Positions 38,101 through 45,900 of a stretch of DNA of 64,000 nt are shown in pieces. The number at the start of each line of letters is the position of its first letter. Position 1 is the stretch's first letter. The position numbers were made by a program, and so were the translations under genes. Location of the stretch: contig NZ_JAHZST010000007.1 of NCBI RefSeq assembly GCF_019457885.1, positions 62,001-126,000 of the forward strand, written 5' to 3'. A model generated the notes under the pieces. The model had not been told where the DNA came from. It did not search any database and saw only the letters and a program-made list of their open reading frames with translations. Source of the DNA: Shewanella nanhaiensis. GTDB lineage: Bacteria; Pseudomonadota; Gammaproteobacteria; Enterobacterales; Shewanellaceae.

Positions 38101-40562
38101 TGATCACCGATGATGGTCACAATGCAGGCGTGCTCGCAGAGAAACTCTCTAAGCAAGGCCTTAAGGTTGCCGTTGTACGTCTACCTAAAGGCGCGGCACA
38201 ATCACCGCTAAGCAGTGATGTCGCAAGCTTCCAAGCAACCAGCCTTGATGAAACAGGTATCAGCGCTATTATTGCTCAAATTGAGCAGCAACTGGGCCAA
38301 ATTGGTGGTTTCGTCCATCTACAACCTGAAGCAGATAGCTACAGCGTTAATGACGCCGTCAATCTTAGCGATGACAGCTTCACTCACGTTAGCCAAGCCT
38401 TCCTTTGGGCTAAGTTGCTACAGCCAAAGCTAACAACTTCAAGTGATAAGCGCCGTAGCTTTATCACGGTTAGTCGTATCGATGGTGGCTTTGGTTACTT
38501 AGACGCGAAAGCGCTACAAAACGCTGAGCTAAACCAAGCAGCACTTGCTGGTTTAACTAAAACACTGAGCCATGAGTGGCCAAGCGTATTCTGCCGTGCA
38601 CTCGACATATCAACTAGCCTAGATGCAACTCATCTTGCTGATGCCATCACAGCTGAGCTATTCGATAGCGTCACAGGGCTTCCTGAAGTCGGTGTGTCTA
38701 TTGATAGCAAGGGCAACGTAAGTCGCTGCACCTTAGTTGCGGGTGAGGCAAGTAACAAAAGTGCCAAAGCAGAGCTTAATTCTACCGATAAAATCCTAGT
38801 GACTGGTGGTGCAAAAGGGGTCACTTTTGAATGTGCCCTGGCTTTAGCTAAGCGTACACAGTCTCACTTTATCCTTGCAGGCCGTAGCGAGCTCTTGGCT
38901 ATCCCAGCATGGGCAACGGGTAAGCAAATAAGCGAGCTAAAACCTGCCGCAATTGCGCATATTATCTCTACAGGTAATAAGCCAACCCCTAAGCAGGTTG
39001 AAGCGTTAGTTTGGACTGTTAAGAGCTCTATTGAGATCAACACAGCCCTTGCAGCTTTTGCCGAAGTTGGCGCAAGCGCTGAATATGTCAGCATGGATGT
39101 GACCGACACCGCCGCTATTACAGCAGCGCTAAATGGTCGCTCAAATGAGATCACAGGCCTTATCCATGGTGCAGGCGTACTTGCCGATAAGCATATTCAA
39201 GATAAAACAATCGAAGAGCTTGCTCGCGTATACGGCACTAAAGTTAACGGTTTAAAAGCGCTACTTGCAGCCCTTGATTCAAGCAAGGTGAAGCTACTTG
39301 CTATGTTCTCATCTGCCGCTGGTTTCTATGGCAACACAGGTCAGAGCGATTACGCTATGTCTAACGACATCCTTAACAAGGCAGCGCTGCAGTTCACTGC
39401 GCGTAACCCACAAGCTAAAGTGATGAGCTTTAACTGGGGTCCTTGGGATGGTGGCATGGTTACCGATGCACTTAAGAAGATGTTTACCGAACGTGGCGTG
39501 TACGTTATCCCACTAAAAGCGGGGGCGGAGCTTTTTGCTACCCAACTGCTAAGTGAGACTGGCGCTCAACTGCTTATCGGTACCTCTATGCAAGGTGGCG
39601 ACGACGCTTCTAAAAAGGACGCTTCTGTAAAAAAGCTTAATGCGGGTGAGGTGTTTTATGCATCACACCCGCTAGCACCTGTCTCTCTAACTAGAGCATT
39701 AAACCCTAATACGATGGTCTTTATCCAAGACCACCGCATTAGCGGTAACCCTGTGTTGCCTACCGTATGTGCAATTCAGTGGATGCGAGAAGCTGCAAGT
39801 GAGATGCTTGGTGCTCAAGTCAAAGTAGTCGACTATAAGCTACTGAAAGGGATCATCTTCGACAGCAGCAATGTTCAAGAGATGACTCTAGAGTTGACGC
39901 CAGAGCCTTCAGCGGCTGTTGGAAAAGAGCCTTCAGCGGCTGGTGGAAATAGTGGCGAAAGAATGCAGGCGTTAATCAGCAGTCAAGGTCGTCCGCAGTA
40001 CAAAGCGACGCTTGCCGTATCTAACGACACCTTTGCCACTAAGTCTATCGATTTAACTGGTGAAGCCGTCACAACAGATGCAGAGCTCTACAGCAACGGA
40101 ACCCTATTCCATGGGCCACGTCTGCAGGGCATAAAGCAGATATTTAGCTTTGATGATGCAGGGCTGCTGGCCAGTTGTCAGCTTCCACAAGTCGATGACA
40201 GTGATTGCGGCCAGTTTGTTGCCACGCAGCATATCGGTGGTAGTCAGCCATTTGCTGAAGATCTACTGCTACAGGCGATGCTGGTATGGGCAAGACTTAA
40301 GTACGGTGCAGCGAGCTTACCGTCGGCCATAGGCGAGTTTATCTCAAACAAGCCTTTAGCATTTGGTGATAAAGCAGTGCTAGCACTTGAGGTTGTTAAG
40401 ACAAGTGCTCGCTCACTTGAGGCTAATGTCGCGCTTTACCATGAAAATGGTGAGCTAAGTGCGATGATGAAAGGGGCGAAAGTCACCATCAGCAAAAACC
40501 TCAATAGCGCTTTTTTGAATGAAAACAGCACTGCTAATCGCATTAGTGGAGAAAAGTCTTAA
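32193..40562 (+). CDS. pfaA: PUFA synthase subunit PfaA (KS-MAT-ACPx6-KR-DH-like)
   Basis: A 2789-residue iterative polyketide-type synthase that builds eicosapentaenoic-type acids from malonyl units in the cytoplasm. Order of domains: ketosynthase (about 45-500, C243 in DAACAGS, EAHGTGT, SQIGHTK), malonyl transferase (about 605-920, S716 in GHSFGE), a linker with a VEKIVEVE-rich stretch (1017-1053), six ACPs whose phosphopantetheine serines are S1326, S1437, S1548, S1653, S1764 and S1867, ketoreductase (TGGAKGVTFE at 2204 onward, YAMSNDILNK), and a C-terminal hot-dog-like domain with DHRISGNPVLP (H2514). It starts at ATG 32193 inside the pfaR stop and ends within the pfaB start. Confidence 0.98.
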   Translation: MSQTSKPSKPLADKKSAKASSKNTAELNQDPQADKRLNKRLKDMPIAIVGMASIFANSRYLNKFWDLISEKIDAITELPSTHWQPEEYYDANKSTPDKSYCKRGGFLPDVDFNPMEFGLPPNILELTDSSQLLSLIVAKEVLADANLPEGYDRDKIGITLGVGGGQKISHSLTARLQYPVLKKVFANSGISDEDSAMLIKKFQDQYVHWEENSFPGSLGNVISGRIANRFDLGGMNCVVDAACAGSLAAMRMALTELTEGRSEMMITGGVCTDNSPSMYMSFSKTPAFTTNETIQPFDIDSKGMMIGEGIGMVALKRLEDAERDGDRIYSVIKGIGSSSDGKFKSIYAPRPEGQAKALNRAYDDAGFAPHTLGLIEAHGTGTAAGDAAEFAGLCSVFSEGNDTKQHIALGSVKSQIGHTKSTAGTAGLIKAALALHHKVLPATINVSQPSPKLDIENSPFYLNTETRPWLPRVDGTPRRAGISSFGFGGTNFHFVLEEYNNEHSRLDSEKAKYRQRQVAQSFLVSAASKDALIAELNKLATAATTDEFIIATAAQDYGLRELDANAPRIGLVANTGEELATQIKQAIAKLTSSTDDAWQLPGGTSYRANAVTGKVAALFTGQGSQYLNMGRDLACYYPEMRQQFVTADKVFAANDKTPLSQILYPKPVFNKDDVKAQEAILTNTANAQSAIGAISMGQYELFTAAGFNADMVAGHSFGELSALCASGTISTDDYYNLAFARGDAMATKAPAKDGIEADTGAMFAIITKSASDLETVEATIAKFDGVKVANYNAPTQSVIAGPTSSTGEAAKALSEQGFKAINLPVSGAFHTELVGHAQAPFAKAIDGAKFSKPTRALYSNATGELYANTGAKIKASFKKHMLQSVRFTAELEAMYKDGARIFVEFGPKNILQKLVQGTLGHKAGADKADPNKAEIVAISINPSPKGDSDLQLKQAAVQLAVAGIKLDNIDPYQADIAAPEKKSPMSISLNAVNHISKSTRAKMEKSLHTGAVTSSTIVEEKIVEKVVEVEKIVEVEKIIEVPTVVEKIVEVSTAQANPVITHSVQESQVVSQNKPAFNTEPSAVLNVSSDALTNFFAAQQQAAELHQQFLEIPQQYGETFTTLMTEQTKLAGSGVAIPESLQRSMEQFHQLQAQTLQSHTQFLEMQAGSNIAALSMLNGTPVQVAPAQPAVIQAASSAAAAPRVSTPVQATPAKVAAPVAAPVAQVAPAVTPVQTAPVAQAAKVESRVEPVATSNTSAADSTNTSAAVALSQAAEGSLSAETALIAALSTEKVQATMLEVVAEKTGYPTEMLELEMDMEADLGIDSIKRVEILGTVQDELPGLPELNPEDLAECRTLGEIVAYMNSKLPSGSSTAQATSAPATNATAAEGSSAAAALGISATQVQSTMMSVVAEKTGYPTEMLELEMDMEADLGIDSIKRVEILGTVQDELPGLPELSPEDLAECRTLGEIVSYMNSKLSTKDAEGSLSTSDAAGTSSEGAAPQAASSGLNATQVQSTMMSVVADKTGYPTEMLELSMDMEADLGIDSIKRVEILGTVQDELPDLPELNPEDLAECRTLGEIVTYMNSKLPSVSSQATATSVTDSSPLKTAEGSLSADQVQSTMMSVVAQKTGYPTEMLELSMDMEADLGIDSIKRVEILGTVQDELPGLPELNPEDLAECRTLGEIVAYMNSKLADGSNLPAEGSANTSAVAAPATSGLSAETALSAETVQSTMMSVVAEKTGYPTEMLELSMDMEADLGIDSIKRVEILGTVQDELPGLPELNPEDLAECRTLGEIVSYMNSKLTNTSAAEGSANKSAAAAPAMSGLSAEKVQGTMMSVVADKTGYPTEMLELSMDMEADLGIDSIKRVEILGTVQDELPGLPELNPEDLAECRTLGEIVSYMNSKLSTTDAEGSRSTVGAAVSGAVKSVAETITSTLELPPHSEVALKKLNAADQINNCFAADATLVITDDGHNAGVLAEKLSKQGLKVAVVRLPKGAAQSPLSSDVASFQATSLDETGISAIIAQIEQQLGQIGGFVHLQPEADSYSVNDAVNLSDDSFTHVSQAFLWAKLLQPKLTTSSDKRRSFITVSRIDGGFGYLDAKALQNAELNQAALAGLTKTLSHEWPSVFCRALDISTSLDATHLADAITAELFDSVTGLPEVGVSIDSKGNVSRCTLVAGEASNKSAKAELNSTDKILVTGGAKGVTFECALALAKRTQSHFILAGRSELLAIPAWATGKQISELKPAAIAHIISTGNKPTPKQVEALVWTVKSSIEINTALAAFAEVGASAEYVSMDVTDTAAITAALNGRSNEITGLIHGAGVLADKHIQDKTIEELARVYGTKVNGLKALLAALDSSKVKLLAMFSSAAGFYGNTGQSDYAMSNDILNKAALQFTARNPQAKVMSFNWGPWDGGMVTDALKKMFTERGVYVIPLKAGAELFATQLLSETGAQLLIGTSMQGGDDASKKDASVKKLNAGEVFYASHPLAPVSLTRALNPNTMVFIQDHRISGNPVLPTVCAIQWMREAASEMLGAQVKVVDYKLLKGIIFDSSNVQEMTLELTPEPSAAVGKEPSAAGGNSGERMQALISSQGRPQYKATLAVSNDTFATKSIDLTGEAVTTDAELYSNGTLFHGPRLQGIKQIFSFDDAGLLASCQLPQVDDSDCGQFVATQHIGGSQPFAEDLLLQAMLVWARLKYGAASLPSAIGEFISNKPLAFGDKAVLALEVVKTSARSLEANVALYHENGELSAMMKGAKVTISKNLNSAFLNENSTANRISGEKS
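36067..37920 (+). repeat. Six tandem ACP-coding repeats in pfaA
   Basis: Six near-identical units of about 225 bases lie 315-335 bases apart, separated by Ala/Ser-rich linkers. All carry LGIDSIKRVEILGTVQDELP. Units 1 and 2 read LELEMDMEADL before it and units 3 to 6 read LELSMDMEADL, so two sub-groups exist. The repeat number is known to vary among producers and tends to affect yield. Confidence 0.97.
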
Positions 40563-42904
40563 TGGACCAGCTGACAGTTAACACGAGCGTCAGTGAGCAA
40601 GTTATCAAGAGTGAGATGCCTCTGCGCATCGCACTCTTGGTGCTGCCTGCCTCACTAGATTTAAGCAAGAGTGTAGATGCTGCACCTGAGCAGACTGAGC
40701 AGCTCTCTGTGCTAATGCCTGAGCTATATAGCTCAAAATTGCTAGAGACAACAGAGCTTGTCTCTATCAAGGTCGATGATTTTGAAGCGAACTTAACTGC
40801 GACTATCGAGTCGATAGAGCAAGGTAAGCTAGTACAGATCTCAACGCCATCTAGCTCACTGTTGATGATGCATGCACTCAAAGCAGCCCAAAATCGAATT
40901 CACCCCCATGCGCAGCTTGCTGCAATGCAGATACAAGAGCACTCTGATCCATCGAGCTCTATGGCTAAGGCCCTAAACCAAGCAAAGCGCAAACCTGACA
41001 GCGTCAGCAAGCGCTTTGATCTGCCAGAGCTTAATAGCACAGAGCAGTTTGATGCGGTATGTAAGCTCATCCAAGATCTTGCTTCCCGCACACACCATAG
41101 AGATCCACAGTCAATCGGTCCTAAACAGGCCAATAGCCACTACTGGTTTACCAGCCATCACCAAGCACGTGTGGTGGCCATTAACCTGACCAATAGCATT
41201 AAAGGTCAGAGTGCCAGTGCCCACAGCGATGTGAATAGTGCCCACAGCCCGAGCGAATGCGTTAACAATAAAAGCTGCATCAGCTTCGTACTCTCCCAAG
41301 GCACAGGCTTTACCGCACCAAAATCGATTATCAATACTAAGCGATTACAACTTGTTATCTCAGAGAATAGCCAAGCGGAACTCATTAGTTCACTAGGCGC
41401 GCTAAGAACTCAGTTGGTAGGAGCCTCAACTCCTGAATCACTACTTATTTTGATGCGTGATAACCTGCTTGCCTTCGAAGCAAGCACAGCCAATGAACTG
41501 GTTATCACACTGCAGGCAACTTCAGTTGAGGCCATGCTGCAAGAGCTTGATGCCATGGCTGAGACTGTATCTAAGATAATGGCTGAAAGTGGCCAAGCTC
41601 TTTCACAACAGTATCGCACGCCAGCAGGTAGCTACTTTACCGCTGAGCCTTTAGGAGCACCGGCTCAAAATGGCCTTGCCTTTGTCTACCCCGGAGTGGG
41701 AACGGTTTATAGCGATATGTTCAGTGAGCTGCATGGCTACTTCCCGTCACTCTACGCCCAACTTGAGCGTGAGGGTGACTTGAAATCTATGTTCCAAGCC
41801 GATGCCATCTATCACTTAGATCCAAAAGTGGCACCTGCCATGGCCTTAGGCGATCTGGCTATTGCTGGTGTGGGTAGCAGCTACCTACTTACCCAACTAT
41901 TAGTCAAAGAGTTTACTATCACACCCAACTTTGCCTTAGGTTACTCCATGGGTGAGGCGTCGATGTGGGCAAGTCTAGGAGTGTGGAAAAAACCACATAC
42001 CCTGATTGAAAAAACTAAGACTGACCCGCTATTTACCAGTGCAATTTCAGGCAAGTTAACTGCGGTTAGAAAGGCTTGGAAGCTCGATAATAACGATGCA
42101 GATATTGTCTGGAACAGCTTTGTTGTTCGATCGTCAGCTGCACCGATTGAAGCGCTACTCCCTGAGTTCCCCCACGCTTACCTCGCCATTATTCAGGGTG
42201 ATACCTGTGTAATTGCAGGCTGTGAGACTCAGTGTCGAGAGCTACTCGCTAAGTTGAAAAAACGAGGCATTGCTGCAAACCGCGTCACGGCAATGCACAC
42301 AGCTCCCGCGATGGAGGAGCATGACAATGTAGAGCAGTTCTACAATCAGGAACTAACTCAAGCTGCGCTTGGTAAAAGCCAAAACGCTCATGGCTCTTTA
42401 TCAAGTGCCGCTCAAGGCTGTGACCCTAACAAAATTAAGTTTATCAGTGCAGCATCGGCTGATAGCACAGTATCCAATGCTCAAGGTGAAATAGACTCTC
42501 AGGTTATCGCCCGCTCAATCGCCGATACCTTCTGCAATACCTTAGACTTCACCGCACTTGTTCATAGTGCCCAAAAGCAAGGTGCTAAGTTATTTGTTGA
42601 GTTAGGTGCAGATAGACAAAACTGTACCCTTATCGACAAAATCGCTAAGCAAGATCGTCAATGCGGCGGTGCGTCAACAGACTTTCCATGCTGCACTGTG
42701 CCCGTTAATGCCAAGGGCGGTGATGATATCACTACCTTACTTAAGGCATTAGGCCAACTCATCAGTCACCGAGTACCTCTTACTGTCGCGCCTTTGATCA
42801 ATGGATTAAATCGTGAGATAGCCCTGTCACAACTACAGGCTGCACACACGATTCAGCTCAAGAGTAAACAGATGTCGAATCTAACTTTACAAGGAGAAGT
42901 CTAA
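40562..42904 (+). CDS. pfaB: PUFA synthase subunit PfaB (acyltransferase)
   Basis: A 780-residue subunit with an acyltransferase domain in the middle and C-terminal part. Its start-like motif is LAFVYPGVGTVYSDMFSEL and the nucleophile is S462 in GYSMGEASMWASLG; HTAPAMEEHDN carries the partner histidine. The N-terminal third is poorly conserved and looks like a degenerate ketosynthase-type region. PfaB helps decide the final product (EPA versus DHA), which fits the EPA-type layout here. It shares TAATG junctions with pfaA before it and pfaC after it. Confidence 0.96.
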   Translation: MDQLTVNTSVSEQVIKSEMPLRIALLVLPASLDLSKSVDAAPEQTEQLSVLMPELYSSKLLETTELVSIKVDDFEANLTATIESIEQGKLVQISTPSSSLLMMHALKAAQNRIHPHAQLAAMQIQEHSDPSSSMAKALNQAKRKPDSVSKRFDLPELNSTEQFDAVCKLIQDLASRTHHRDPQSIGPKQANSHYWFTSHHQARVVAINLTNSIKGQSASAHSDVNSAHSPSECVNNKSCISFVLSQGTGFTAPKSIINTKRLQLVISENSQAELISSLGALRTQLVGASTPESLLILMRDNLLAFEASTANELVITLQATSVEAMLQELDAMAETVSKIMAESGQALSQQYRTPAGSYFTAEPLGAPAQNGLAFVYPGVGTVYSDMFSELHGYFPSLYAQLEREGDLKSMFQADAIYHLDPKVAPAMALGDLAIAGVGSSYLLTQLLVKEFTITPNFALGYSMGEASMWASLGVWKKPHTLIEKTKTDPLFTSAISGKLTAVRKAWKLDNNDADIVWNSFVVRSSAAPIEALLPEFPHAYLAIIQGDTCVIAGCETQCRELLAKLKKRGIAANRVTAMHTAPAMEEHDNVEQFYNQELTQAALGKSQNAHGSLSSAAQGCDPNKIKFISAASADSTVSNAQGEIDSQVIARSIADTFCNTLDFTALVHSAQKQGAKLFVELGADRQNCTLIDKIAKQDRQCGGASTDFPCCTVPVNAKGGDDITTLLKALGQLISHRVPLTVAPLINGLNREIALSQLQAAHTIQLKSKQMSNLTLQGEV

Positions 42905-45900
42905 TGTCTTCTTCAAACTCAAATAGCACTAAACAGAGCAAGATCGCCATTGTCGGCCTTGCCACGCTCTACCCGGATGCTAAGACGCCAGGTGAGTTTT
43001 GGCAAAACCTGCTGGATAAACGAGACTCACGAACCACCTTGACCAATAAAAAGCTCGGGGCTAACAGCTGCGATTACCAAGGTGTTCAGGGACAATCTGA
43101 CCGTTTTTATTGTGATAAAGGCGGCTACATCGAAAACTTCCACTTCGATGCAACAGGCTATCAACTGCCAAGTGAAAGCCTAACGGGATTAGATGACAGC
43201 TTTCTTTGGGCCCTTGATACTAGCCGTAAAGCACTCAATGATGCAGGTATCACCTTAGGTGATGCCTCCCTTGATCGTACGGGGATCATCATGGGCGCCC
43301 TTTCGTTCCCAACGACTCGTTCCAACGATCTGTTTCTGCCTATCTATCACAGCGCAGTCGAAAAAGCGCTGCAGGATAAACTAGGTGCGAATGCATTTAA
43401 ACTAAACCCAACCAATGCCCACACAAGCCGAGTACAAAGTGAGGCCACGTTAGATAACGCTAACGGCGCCATCGCCCACAACGCTTCAAAAGTAGTGGCT
43501 GACGCGCTAGGTTTAGGCGGCGCACAGCTCAGTCTCGACGCTGCCTGTGCAAGCTCAGTCTACTCACTGAAACTTGCTTGTGACTACTTAAGTGCAGGCA
43601 AAGCCGATGTGATGCTAGCAGGGGCGGTATCTGGTGCAGATCCCTTCTTTATTAACATGGGTTTCTCCATCTTCCACGCCTACCCAGATCACGGTATCTC
43701 AGTCCCCTTCGGTGGTAACAGCAAAGGGCTATTTGCAGGCGAAGGTGCAGGCGTACTCGTGCTAAAGCGCTTAGATGATGCCGAGCGTGATGGTGATAAT
43801 ATCTATGCAGTCGTGAGTGGTGTTGGCTTATCTAACGATGGGAAAGGACAATTTGTACTGAGCCCTAACCCTAAAGGTCAGGTCAAAGCGTTCGAGCGTG
43901 CTTATGCGGCCAGCGACATTGAGCCTAAAGATATCGAGGTCATCGAGTGTCACGCAACGGGGACTCCTCTGGGTGACAAGATAGAGCTCACCTCAATGGA
44001 GACCTTTTTTGAAGGTAAGCTCGCGGGCAGTCAGGCGCCGCTGATTGGCTCAGCTAAATCAAACTTAGGCCACTTGTTAACCGCTGCGGGCATGCCGGGG
44101 ATCATGAAGATGATCTTTGCCATGAAAGAGAGTGCACTGCCTCCAAGTATCAATATTAGCGATGCTATCTCATCACCTAATCATCTGTTTGGCTCATCAA
44201 CCTTGCCAAATCAAGTACAGCCTTGGCCAGCTAAAGAGGGCAATGCTAAACGTCACGCTGGCGTTTCTGTATTTGGTTTCGGAGGCTGTAACGCTCACCT
44301 GCTATTAGAGAGCTATTTACCTTCAAAAGACGCCGTGGGCGCCTCATCTAATCCAGCCGCTGGCGCTCAAGCCAGAGGCGTAGTCAAGCAGACTCAACAA
44401 ATCGTGACACCACAGGCGATGAAGATCACAGGTCTAGCATCTCACTTTGGCCCCCTTAACAGTATTAATCAGCTTAACAGTGCGATTACCTCAAACAGCA
44501 ATGGCTTTATCACCTTGCCGAAAAAGCGCTGGAAAGGGCTAGAGCAACACTCAGAGCTATTAGCTGAATTTGGTTTAAGCGCGGCTCCCAAAGGAGCCTA
44601 TGTCGACAGTTTTGAGCTTGATTTCCTGCGCTTTAAACTGCCACCAAATGAAGATGACCGTCTCATTTCACAGCAGCTCATGCTGATGAAGGTCACCGAT
44701 GAAGCGATCCGAGATGCCAAACTAGAGCCAGGCCAGAAAGTGGCAGTATTAGTTGCCATGGAAACCGAGCTTGAACTGCATCAATTCCGCGGCCGGGTAA
44801 ACTTGCATACTCAGCTTCAAGAAAGCCTTGCCGCTGTTGGCGTCACCTTGAGTGAAGATGAGTATCAAGCATTAGAAACTATCACCATGGATAGCGTACT
44901 CGATGCGGCTAAGCTCAACCAGTACACCAGCTTTATCGGCAATATCATGGCTTCGCGCATCGCATCCTTGTGGGACTTCCACGGTCCAGCATTCACCATC
45001 TCAGCCGCTGAACAATCGGTGAGCCGCTGTATCGATGTCGCGCAAAATATGATGATAAGCGAAGCGTTAGATGCCGTAGTTATTGCTGCAGTGGATCTCT
45101 CTGGTAGCTTCGAGCAGGTGATACTGAAAAACAGTGTTGAACCTGTCTCTATCGACGCAACAGCGGCCCAACACTCTACCGCTCAAGAAAGCGGAAGCTG
45201 GAATGTCGGTGAAGGTGCTGGCGCTGTAGTACTTGTCGCTAATGATGCTAAACCAGAAAAATCATACGCCACTATCAATTCGCTAGCCTTTGGCAAAGCC
45301 GCAGAGGTCAATCTGGTTACCGATAACTTGCTGACTCAAGCTGGCACTGATATTAACACTGTCAAAGTCGTTGAAACCAGCATTGCACCAGGTAGCCATC
45401 GAAATCCCCCTGTTACAGATCTGTTCCCTAACGCCGTTATCACAAGTGCTGATGAGCGCGTGGGTCATAGTTTTGCGGCAGCAGGTATGGCTAGTCTACT
45501 TCATGGCCTGCTTAACCTTTCGCATAAAGATGCGGGTGCGGCAATCATTGCCAATAGCAGTGAAGCTCAGATATCCCAGCTGTTAATCAGCCAAACGGCA
45601 ACCGAAAACAGCGCCCTTACCAGTCGATTAAGTCATGAGCTTAAATCCAATGCTAAGCACCAGCTATTGAAGCAGGTCACCCTAGGCGGCCGTGATATCT
45701 ATCAACATATTGTCGATGCACCACTAGCAAGCTTAGCCTCGATACAGAACAAGTTAGCCCATAGCAGAACTTCATCTGTGGTGAAGTATAAAAAGCCTTT
45801 GGTTACACGCACAGCATTACAGCAAGTTACTGAGCCTACACAGGTAAAAGCAGCCTCAGTGAACCCTACACCAGTATTAGGTAACCCTATGACGTCTCAA

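Noticed and set aside
38864..39154. Minus-strand frames inside pfaA, pfaB and pfaC
   Set aside because: They arise from the codon bias of the long synthase genes and have no features of their own.
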